A DNA stretch of 27,420 nt from Chondrus crispus (taxonomy: Eukaryota; Rhodophyta; Florideophyceae; Gigartinales; Gigartinaceae): assembly GCF_000350225.1 (NCBI RefSeq), contig NW_005179107.1, positions 8,014 to 35,433 on the forward strand, in the 5' to 3' direction. The notes beneath the pieces were generated by a model, which worked only from the letters and a program-made list of their open reading frames with translations, was not told the origin of the DNA and searched no databases. A program made the translations under genes and the position numbers. Shown here piece by piece: positions 17,875-25,443 of the stretch. Position 1 is the stretch's first letter, and every line of letters begins with the position of its first letter.

Positions 17875-18632
17875 CTCGACGACAGACGTATTCGGCTTGA
17901 CGTTTGCTTTCATGGAGGACAACTGCTAAGATGCATCTCGATCGCACGCAACATACGAGATCCGGCATTTGGTAGGGTTTCCGCCAGTGAGGTGGCTGTT
18001 AGCTGCTAACGATACATCCAGCCGATCAGGTTGGTCGTCGAATCTAGAACACATTTGCATATTAGGTAATATTCCTAGCTATACATGCCTGGACTTCCGT
18101 ATCGATGTAAGCTGGCGACATCAGATTCTCGCGTTTCGCAAAGAGCAGGGTGCGGCGTAGAAACATTCTTTAACTGTCATCAAAGAAGGCAGCTAAGAAT
18201 CCATAAAATGAAAGAGCGGCGTATATCCACCGTCGTATTGTGAGGATAAGAACGAGCGCCGGCAAGCCCTAACGCATAGACAACGATGGCACTGCGAAGG
18301 AATAACAAGCAACGCTAGAGAGCGAGCCGTAAAAGTTTAGTGATATTCAGCTTGGTTTACGATCTCATTGCGAACCAAACAACGCAGCGACATGTCCTCT
18401 GTTTGACTTTTCTCGGAGTCGCGGAGAATGACGACAGATATGAGCTTTGACTTTCCGCATTGCTCAACCGCACTGCAAACGCGATCGGGCCAACCTGTGG
18501 CGCTTTGTCTCCTAGAAGGTGGTTAAGACCATGATCCAAACCCCGGCTACACCCCGAATGGTCACAGCACACCGAAAGCAGTACTGGCGGGCAAACTCGG
18601 AAGCAATAGTGGAAGCAGAACGGGGAGGTGCT
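17875..18632. other. Convergent intergenic region, no gene seen
   Basis: Lies between the stop codons of the Lin0512-family gene and uS14m. I looked for spliced fragments in both directions and saw no conserved motif. Confidence 0.45.
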
Positions 18633-19061
18633 TCATCTGGCTTTCCAAATACCGGGCAACTTGCCCTCGCTCGCGAGCTTCCGGAAGGCAATCCTTGACA
18701 GCCCCGTGGCCGAATCGACGGCCCTGGGCCTGCCCGTGATTACGCATCGCATGCGGATGCGGGTGGCGGCCGTGTTGTACGACATCTCGGCGAGCTTGCG
18801 TTGCGCGGCCTCGCGCACGGTCCACGGGAGGCGGCTCGACATGACGATGGACTTGAGCACCAGACGCGTCGGCTCGGCTTTGGCGAACATGCGCCGGCGC
18901 GCCATGTCCATCGCTACTTTGCCCATGGTGGAGAGGGGGGCTGTGGAGAAGCTGGGACGGGCGTGACCGGTAAGGACGATGTTCAGAAATGGTGTGTGTC
19001 GGTGGATCAAAAGGCGTTGTTCCTGATGCGCTGTGGGTACGGGATTCTTTGAATAAGGCAT
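18633..19061 (-). CDS. Ribosomal protein uS14, mitochondrial type, with presequence
   Basis: A 142-residue intact frame from an ATG. The S14 domain occupies about 46-142: MARRRMFAKAEPTRLVLKSI, a central helical part LPWTVREAAQRKLAEM, then the S14 signature RIRMRCVITGRPRAV (102-115) and GLSRIAFRKLASEGKLPGI (120-138). It lacks the CXXC pairs of zinc-binding S14 proteins, as do many organellar forms. Residues 1-45 (RLLIHRHTPFLNIVL, ARPSFSTAPLST) are basic and Ser/Thr-rich and look like a mitochondrial presequence. An alternative start at Met46 would give a bare ribosomal protein. It would sit in the small-subunit head of the organelle ribosome. Mitochondrial rather than plastid location is inferred from the motif wording and presequence. 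The gene is intronless. Confidence 0.88.
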   Translation of the reverse strand: MPYSKNPVPTAHQEQRLLIHRHTPFLNIVLTGHARPSFSTAPLSTMGKVAMDMARRRMFAKAEPTRLVLKSIVMSSRLPWTVREAAQRKLAEMSYNTAATRIRMRCVITGRPRAVDSATGLSRIAFRKLASEGKLPGIWKAR

Positions 19062-19616
19062 ATTCTTTCCTGATCTCCAGGGGGCTGTAAATTAGGGCGG
19101 GCTCTAGTGAAGGGGAGGAACATTAAATGTAAAATTTTTCTGAAATTCAGGCCTGATAATGCACCTGTGTATTAGTGCCATTCACGTGCAAGTGGCAAAT
19201 ATTAAAATGTGCAGCACACTACTGCATCGCCCCTGCCACAGTGGTGAAAAAATATATAAAGCACGCCCCAAAACCGCCATTGCTGCACAGAGATAAGTGC
19301 TTGACTAAAAAGGATCCTTGCAGCCCCTCATACACGAAAGGGAAACTCGAATATGTAAACGGTTTTATACAATCGTGCTTTTCCACCACTGTAATACTGG
19401 CCCTCACGGCCGTGATGTAGAAAGAAAAGCTTCGGCGTGGAGATCAGCGTTCATGGACGAACGCCAGTCGCGTTTAGAGCTCGATCGTAGAGTGAATATG
19501 GCGGCGGGTTTTATGTCGGCATAGCTCGAAGCTTCATAGCTGCAAATTAAGACGTGAGATACGGCAGAGGTGTTTGCACTCGGGGCAAACAGCAATACAC
19601 ATCAACGAAAATTTTC
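19062..19616. other. Intergenic stretch, no gene seen
   Basis: It should include the promoter of uS14m (minus strand). Short open frames here show no domain and poor composition. Confidence 0.45.
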
Positions 19617-20561
19617 ATGGCTCCCGTAGCGACTACAGAGAAGGAAGACAAAGCGACCGGGTGCTCCAAGATATTTTCGGACGCTACCATAGAGTTTAAA
19701 AGACCGGAAACTGGGCGGTGCTCGATGACAGCGAAGACAAGTGTTCTGTGCGGAGAGATCTAACAGCGAGTTAGGGTTAATGAAGGATAGGCACAGGCGC
19801 CTTCGGTAGTACCCTTCTCACAGGCTCAATCTGTGACAAGGCTCAAATTGTGACACCAAAATTATAATGCCGCGCCGCATAGTTTCGCGCATATGATTTT
19901 GCTAAACTACTTCGCAACGAATTAAATATATTCGTTTGATGAAACATATTCACATGCTCTTACAAACGGTCAGTTTTCTGCTCATGCTTTTGCAGAGGTT
20001 TCCGTCGCTCCCAATAATGATTATGTGTTGCGCAACATTCTGAGAAAGAATATATGCCTGTCAAAGAACCCCACACCTAAGAAATCTAATAGAAAATTCC
20101 TCGCAACAGGAAACGCAGCGACGGTTGGCAATTTGCAGTCCGTTCGTGCTCGTTTGGAGGGGCGGAATTCTCCAAAAGCGCCCGTACCCAACGTTTATCA
20201 CATTCAGGAGTTTAATGTAGAGAATGATACTGCAAACAAAAAAAATATTGACTCTCAGAAACGTCTGAAAGCGCGGTCTGCGGTGTCGCCTCTCGAAGAC
20301 ATAGTTTGCGACGACTTGCCAATTTCGCAATGGCCAAGAGCCCGAAAACAGCGGATGCAGGTTGAGGAAGGCGAGTTGTTGAGGACCCGCAAGCACACGG
20401 CAGCGTCGGCTTTGTTGGGTCTCCCATTACAGATGAAGCGTGCAAGGCATGAAATTTCTCGTCGTCCCACTTTGACCCTGGCACACTTTGGAGACCAATT
20501 CTCCCGTCCAAATAAAGACAATTTTCTTCGAATACGCACTGCATTCGCATATTTATCATAA
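19617..20561 (+). CDS. Tentative two-exon gene, unknown function
   Basis: The clear part is a 3' open region from about 19996 to the stop at 20561, basic and Ser-rich (NPTPKKSNRKFLATG, QKRLKARSAVSPLED, QWPRARKQRMQVEEGELL, LPLQMKRARHEISRRPTL). It has no usable ATG at its own start. It is preceded by a good acceptor, a T-rich tract ending TTTTGCAG at 19995. An upstream ATG at 19617 starts MAPVATTEKEDKATG; a GT at 19741 is in matching phase, giving exons 19617-19740 and 19996-20561 (229 residues). The donor (A|GTGTTC) is weak. Composition suggests a nuclear, possibly nucleic-acid-binding or disordered protein. I recognise no family; the model may be wrong at its 5' end. Confidence 0.35.
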
Positions 20562-20807
20562 CTTCTTATGCCGTCCCACATTGAGCCAGTGAGAAGGGTC
20601 CTGTGCTGTAGATCTGAAATTCCTCCAAATATGAGATAAGATAATGGCAATCTCGGACCCCCACCAACAACTTTTCGACCGAACCTCCCGCACTCCTTCA
20701 CATTCGCGCCGTTGAGAACCCTCAACTCTCTCTTCTTCTAATCCCGTCTCCGCCCCTCCACGATCCACGCCTCACCAACAGGGTCGCGTCCGATTCCCAT
20801 TCCCATC

Positions 20808-21818
20808 ATGACCTCCTCCCTCGCCTTCACCATCCCACCCAATGCTCTCATCACCCGAGCAAACACCGATGCTCTCTCTGCCAGGAAATGCTCTCCCACG
20901 CATCATCAAAAACCCCTCTCCGTCTCCATGGCGGTCGAGAACACCCCGCAAGGGACCCCGGCCTCATGGCCGACGCGGATGGCCCGCGCAGGCCGCGTCG
21001 CCGGCGTCTCGGCGGCGGCTGTGGCGGCCGCCATGGCTGCTCCGAACCTGCTGGCCCAGCGCATGTCCTCCCCAGACGCTCCTTTGCTGACGCCCGTCGC
21101 TGCGCCTGCATTCGCCGCTGCTAAGTTTTCAAAGAAGACCGTCTCAGAAAAGCTCTCGCAGGTCCCTGTTTTTGCCGTGACCAACGCGTCCGGGCAGCCT
21201 TATCTCGCCAACATGGACGGATCTGGCAGCCAGATCGGGCTCATATTCTTCTCACACCACGACGCGCTCAACATGCTCAAAGACATGAAGAAGAACCCAG
21301 GCGCTTCGGATGCGCGCGTCTACATCATGGGGCTCGATAAGGCTTACGAGATGGTCAAGGCGAAGCCACAGCCGTCAGGCATTCGCGGCGCCGCCGGAGA
21401 GGAGCTCACCATGGTCTTTCGATTTTTCCCGGACTCGAAACAGGTTAAGGCGGCCGAAGGCTTGCAACGGAAGCTCAGGAGGCGGCGGGGGGTCGAGGGC
21501 ATTCCCGTGTTTGTCGCTAAGGGGCTGACGTTGCGGAAGGGGTCGGAGAATGTGGTGCCGCTGTTTTTGACGAAGGAGGACCTGGATTCGGCTTGGTCTA
21601 AGCTGCGGGACTCGAACAAGGACCTACCAAACAATGCATCGGTTGTCGTCGGCAATTTGTTGTACATCATTCAGCAGATGGAGAGTGATGGAGAGCCAGA
21701 GCTACGAAATCTTGGATTTTTTGCACCAAAGGCATCAGTTGAGTATGTCACCAAGGAACAAGCGGGCCCAACAGGACAGGCGCGGATGCACCAGAACCCC
21801 GTCACCCCGCAAAAGTGA
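20808..21818 (+). CDS. TIC22: Tic22-like chloroplast protein import component
   Basis: A 336-residue single-exon frame from an ATG. Residues 1-105 are a bipartite leader: a Ser/Thr/Arg-rich transit peptide, then an Ala-rich hydrophobic stretch (VSAAAVAAAMAAPNLLA, 67-83), then an AFAAA-type processing site. The Tic22 domain follows: KLSQVPVFAVTNASGQPYLA (115-134), QIGLIFFSHHDALNML (142-157), DARVYIMGLDKAYEMVK (168-184), GEELTMVFRFFPDSKQVK (197-214), VEGIPVFVAKGLTLRKG (229-245) and VPLFLTKEDLDSAW (250-263). Tic22 works in the plastid intermembrane space, helping preproteins pass between outer and inner translocons; a cyanobacterial relative acts in the periplasm. The Ala-rich second leader could indicate intermembrane-space or thylakoid-lumen sorting. 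Motif agreement across the whole domain makes the family call secure. Confidence 0.93.
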   Translation: MTSSLAFTIPPNALITRANTDALSARKCSPTHHQKPLSVSMAVENTPQGTPASWPTRMARAGRVAGVSAAAVAAAMAAPNLLAQRMSSPDAPLLTPVAAPAFAAAKFSKKTVSEKLSQVPVFAVTNASGQPYLANMDGSGSQIGLIFFSHHDALNMLKDMKKNPGASDARVYIMGLDKAYEMVKAKPQPSGIRGAAGEELTMVFRFFPDSKQVKAAEGLQRKLRRRRGVEGIPVFVAKGLTLRKGSENVVPLFLTKEDLDSAWSKLRDSNKDLPNNASVVVGNLLYIIQQMESDGEPELRNLGFFAPKASVEYVTKEQAGPTGQARMHQNPVTPQK

Positions 21819-22168
21819 AGAGGGCGATAAGATGAGCGATAAGGAGACTTAGACTTCGGGAGTCGGTCATGCAGGAATTCTACTAAAATGGGTGGTTGCG
21901 CTTGCAGGCCTTGCGTTACAGGCAGTAGTAAGGACGCGAGGTGGGAAATGGAGAGTGACTAGCGCTGGAGGATTGGCGTAGAGTTGGATCGGATTGCTGC
22001 GTTGCTGAGGCATCAACTCACTAAACTTGCACTATTCCAGTAAGTCGTAACGCGGCGCAGGCATTTGGTTTACTAAAGTTGAGGTGCACCCCAGGCACCG
22101 GGAAAATAGACTGCTGCAATGCAGTATAAACTTGGTCGTTCGTTGCGGCAAGATCTTTGAACAAAACA
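21819..22168. other. Convergent intergenic region
   Basis: Separates the stop codons of the Tic22-like gene and HPRT. No coding or structural signal seen. Confidence 0.5.
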
Positions 22169-22729
22169 TCATGGTTGCTTGAAGACACCGACAAAGGGCA
22201 GATGGCGAAAGCGCTGATCGACGTCCAGGCCATATCCGATGACAAACTTGTCCGGGATCTTGAAGGCGACATAGTCGATATGCGGCACGCTTTCGGGCCT
22301 TCTGGTAGTTTCTTTCTCGAGTAGCGAGCAAGTCTTAATGCTGGCGGCACCCTGCCCCTCGAAGCTTTTGTAAAGGTTAGTGAGGGTGAGGCCCGTATCG
22401 ACGATATCTTCGATGACGATGAGGTGACGACCTTTCAGGGAGACATCGTCGAGCCCTTGGATAGTGACGCTCCCCGAGCTTCGGGTACCGACGTACGAGC
22501 GGGCGCGGATGAACTCGAGCTCATGCTCAACCGTCACGCTCCGGGACAAGTCAGATGCAAACATGTACGAGCCCTTCAAGACGACAATGAGGAGGGGGTT
22601 GAGACCGGCGTAATCACTGGAAATCTGGTCCCCGAGTGCGAAAATTCGCTTTGAAAGGGCATGCGTGCCGATGAGGACCTCGCTGACGACAGAGGTCCAT
22701 TGGGCGGGGACGGGCGCACCGGACTCCAT
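22169..22729 (-). CDS. hpt: Hypoxanthine phosphoribosyltransferase
   Basis: A 186-residue intact frame from an ATG, matching the usual size of bacterial-type HPRT. It transfers phosphoribose from PRPP to hypoxanthine or guanine, giving IMP or GMP in purine salvage. Visible motifs: LIVVLKGSYMFASDL (47-61) with the LKGS loop that contacts pyrophosphate, the flexible-loop region IRARSYVGTRSSGSV (74-88), the PRPP-binding motif HLIVIEDIVDTGLTL (102-116) with the two acidic residues and DTG, and the base-binding YVAFKIPDKFVIGYGLD (153-169) ending FRHLPFVGV. No targeting peptide is obvious, so cytosolic location is expected. It shares an upstream region of about 460 nt with the divergent RlmH-type gene. 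Confidence 0.95.
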   Translation of the reverse strand: MESGAPVPAQWTSVVSEVLIGTHALSKRIFALGDQISSDYAGLNPLLIVVLKGSYMFASDLSRSVTVEHELEFIRARSYVGTRSSGSVTIQGLDDVSLKGRHLIVIEDIVDTGLTLTNLYKSFEGQGAASIKTCSLLEKETTRRPESVPHIDYVAFKIPDKFVIGYGLDVDQRFRHLPFVGVFKQP

Positions 22730-23187
22730 TTCAAGGGGGTGGGTTTGGGATGGCGGGAGGGCACGACTGCAAGGGCGGGGGCGGAAGAACGGAAGCGAAT
22801 GCTAGGGTGGGGGAGGGGATCGGTTGTGGGATGAGGGTTGTCATGGCGGGTTTGAGAGATCTAGCAGCTGGCGGGGAAGGCAGCAGGGTGGGTGATTTAA
22901 CTTAGCCGACTAGCCAGCGATGGGATCAGAGGCATTTGCGCCTTGTTTGATGCGGACGATCTTGTTTTCTAGAAAATTTACAAAGATGGGGGATGGGGGG
23001 TCATGACCCCTACTACACTTCGGGAACTAGCAGTGTCGTCGCTGCCGTGGTCTGTAAACATGTTTCTGGAGGTCAGAATATGGACGGCCTTGCGAGGAAA
23101 TGTAGAGGGCGTCTTCGGCTCTAAACCTCTGTTCGTTACATCAAATCACTCCCTTTCAGCTCTGCCGCGAATGCTGTCACGGTAGTA
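22730..23187. promoter_or_regulatory. Divergent promoter region of HPRT and RlmH
   Basis: The two start codons are 457 nt apart and point away from each other, so both promoters must lie here. The HPRT-proximal 120 nt are G-rich (repeated GGGTGGG, GGGAGGG). I could not assign a TATA box or a specific factor site. Confidence 0.45.
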
Positions 23188-23873
23188 ATGTTTGCCTTCC
23201 TCCCTTGCCATCCGTGTGCCCTCCTCCTCCCGACCATTCGCCACCGCTCGCTTCGGCAATCTCGTCGCCTCGCCTCGCGACCGACACCGCGTCCACGTGC
23301 CAAGCTGCAGGTAGAAGTCGTGACGCTATGCAAGCGCTCCGGCAAGGACAGCGTGTTTGACGCCTCGATCACCGAGCTGTCGAAGCGCATGTCGCCCGTG
23401 CTCTCCGTGTCCTCGCGTTGGGTCAAGCCGGAGCACGCTGCGCGCACCGTCGCAGACCTCGCGCGGCGCGCTCCGGTTTTCGTGCTGGACGAGAAGGGCG
23501 GCATGCCGAGGGATAGCATCCATTTTGCGGAGCGGTTGTATGAAGCCCTTCAGGAGGGTGGGAGTAGGGCCGCGTTCGTCATTGGCGATGCTGCGGGCAT
23601 TTCCAAGGATGTTCGGGATGTAGTACAGGCGAGCGGGAACGCGAGGTTGTTGAGCTTGGGGCCTCTCACATTTACGCATAAAATGGTGAGGGCGGCAAAG
23701 GGATCGCATCGCGTCACGCTGGGAAGCCCTTTTTTGGTTTCTTCATATTCACAGAGTAGCTAACATTAATGTACATTCTTTGTGTCCCACTCGTGCGTCA
23801 GGTTCGGTTGTTCCTCTACGAGCAGCTATATCGCGCCACGGAGATTCGAGCGAACAGCCGCTACCACAAGTGA
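23188..23873 (+). CDS. rlmH: RlmH-type 23S rRNA pseudouridine methyltransferase, organelle-targeted, two exons
   Basis: Exons 23188-23685 and 23802-23873 encode 189 residues. Residues 1-38 are a basic presequence (LLLPTIRHRSLRQSRRLAS), so the enzyme should act in plastid or mitochondrion. The SPOUT fold follows, with APVFVLDEKGGMPRDSIHFA (95-114), the SAM-binding FVIGDAAGISKDV (130-142) and RLLSLGPLTFTHKM (153-166). The intron interrupts the motif; the second exon supplies VRLFLYEQLYRATEIRANSR and the family's C-terminal Tyr-His-Lys ending. Read unspliced, the frame runs into unrelated residues and stops at 23763. The spliced tail fits the conserved C-terminus needed for the trefoil knot and dimer. 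In bacteria RlmH methylates a pseudouridine in helix 69 of 23S rRNA; the same target in an organelle ribosome is inference. Confidence 0.92.
23686..23801 (+). other. Intron of the RlmH-type gene (116 nt)
   Basis: ATG|GTGAGG donor and GCGTCAG|GTT acceptor, phase 0. The junction restores the family motif HKMVRLFLYEQLYRA exactly. Confidence 0.9.
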
Positions 23874-23895
23874 ACACTCCCTCGTTTTCAGTGTC

Positions 23896-24273
23896 CTAAT
23901 CCAAATCTTCGTCTTTCTTGTCTTCTTCTTCGTCCTCAGCTTCTTGCTGTTTGCGGATCATCTCGGAGAATTCCCTGGGGTGTGGCGTCGGCACACGAGA
24001 AAGCGACTTTCGCAGGGCACGATCCTTTCCGTTGTCCGATTCAGGAGTGAAACACACCCCATGTTTCGCTTTCGGCGCGAATGGATCTGGGCTTGATTTG
24101 TTTTGTGACGGGTTCGAGTCTGCCATTGGGGAAAACGTTGCAGATTTGTTCATCGATTGCAACCCGATAAATTCTTCTTGGGCAAAGCTGGCCGTTCGTC
24201 GCTGTTTGCGGGCTGAACTGTAATCGGGAGAATCGTCCCTAGTTTCAGGGAACTGCGTTTCGGATTCTGACAT
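23896..24273 (-). CDS. Small hypothetical protein with acidic C-terminus
   Basis: A 125-residue frame from an ATG. It is hydrophilic throughout, Ser/Pro-rich in the middle (SPMADSNPSQNKSSPDPF) and with several possible phosphorylation sites. It continues with KHGVCFTPESDNGKD, then SRVPTPHPREFSEMIRKQQE, and ends in an acidic run (EAEDEEEDKKDEDLD). No membrane segment, signal peptide or known domain is seen. It is probably intrinsically disordered and could be a regulatory or chaperone-like nuclear or cytosolic protein, but I do not recognise a family. Its stop lies 22 nt from the RlmH stop (convergent). Biased composition means it could be a chance frame; the clean ATG and compact spacing favour a gene. 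Confidence 0.5.
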   Translation of the reverse strand: MSESETQFPETRDDSPDYSSARKQRRTASFAQEEFIGLQSMNKSATFSPMADSNPSQNKSSPDPFAPKAKHGVCFTPESDNGKDRALRKSLSRVPTPHPREFSEMIRKQQEAEDEEEDKKDEDLD

Positions 24274-25443
24274 ATCAAGCAGCTAGGGAACGCTGAAGAT
24301 TTTGATCTCGTCGGGAAGACAGCCTCAAGAAGAGGACAAGATCACAGCAAGTTGAGGATGTGTTGTGCAGCGTTTGACGGAGAATGGGAAGCTGGGAGTA
24401 AGGACGGGGGGGCTGGCTTTTCAAGATTCTCCAAGGTATCACTGTACCGCTTTTGAGCAGATGGCAGAATGCTTCAAGCCCCCAGGCAATGGGACTCGGC
24501 ATCGTTCCCGGACTTATAAAGATAAACGTCGGAAGCATGCGAAGTGGCCTCGCGCAGCAAATGATCAAGTTGGCCCTAAACACAGTTTTGTAGCCGCGAT
24601 GGTGGCCCGATGCTCCCCCCTGCCATGTTCATGTGGCCGCACCACAGACCACTGTATATCTTTTTCGAGCGGTGCGCTTCCAATGAAAGCACTCGGGCAT
24701 TCCATCGCTACCTTCAACATTCGAATCATCATAACTGTGCCCTGCGGGTTATACCGTACCGTTGGGAAAAGTCTCCCGGGAGTCGGGACGAAGAAATCGT
24801 GGTGGTACAGGAAGGATATCTGATTGGCGAGACGCACATCGAAGGGCTACAAAGGCGAGCAAGGCACGCTTGACGATGGTAGGGGCAAAAAGTAGAAGGG
24901 TGGAAAGTGTCGCCATGAGAGGTATGGAAGGTACAAGGACCGCGGGGTTGAAGCTCGCGCATGGTGCAGCTTCCACGCGGCATGCATGTTGGATTGCCGA
25001 CTGGATATGCTCTGAGAAGAGTGACCTGCCTCCGAGGCAGTCCATTATCTCTACGCGTGCGACAAAAAAACCGGAACGCAACATGGGCAAAGCGACACAA
25101 GTGAAGAAGCATGAGAGCTACAAATACGGTGCAGTACTTCTGTTAAATCCAGAACAAGAATTCGCCTAAATCTGCGCAAGGGTATGTCTTGTTCCTACTT
25201 CACCTCGGTAGTCGGCACACACCCGTCAATCTTTCGCTCTAACCTGCAGTGGCCGCTTGCAGAGCTGCGGTGGGCATTAAACGGGCAGCTCTGAAGTTAC
25301 TCCTACTGTACAAGATATCGTTTGCATAAGCCGATATATCGGTCAGTGCGTACACGAATGGTATGGGACTCGTCCAAAAAGAGGGGTGGCGCCCAGAACA
25401 GGGGGAGAAAAACTTTTTATTGTCTTGTTGCGACAGCGTTTAT
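24274..25443. other. 1.2-kb stretch between ChlD and the acidic protein gene
   Basis: No family-level match seen. A minus-strand frame with an ATG at about 25084, ending at 24749, encodes roughly 111 residues with one hydrophobic stretch (IPLMATLSTLLLFAPTIV) and could be a small membrane protein, but I would not rely on it. TATAAA occurs on the plus strand near 24516 with no convincing gene after it. The stretch must also contain the promoter of the acidic protein gene and the 3' end of ChlD. Confidence 0.35.
25416..25421 (-). terminator. Possible poly(A) signal of chlD
   Basis: On the minus strand this reads AATAAA, about 23 nt downstream of the chlD stop codon. The position suits a short 3' UTR, but use of AATAAA in this organism is not established. 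Confidence 0.35.

Noticed and set aside
23686..23763. Unspliced C-terminal extension of the RlmH-type frame (26 codons to a stop)
   Set aside because: It does not resemble the family, while splicing at the GT-AG pair restores the conserved ending exactly.
24105..24125. A tRNA B-box-like sequence (GGGTTCGAGTCTG)
   Set aside because: No A box at the right distance and no cloverleaf; it lies inside the small acidic protein's coding region.
24365..24823. A 152-codon plus-strand frame in the stretch before chlD
   Set aside because: It starts at a GTG, shows no conserved motif, and overlaps several equally long frames on the other strand.
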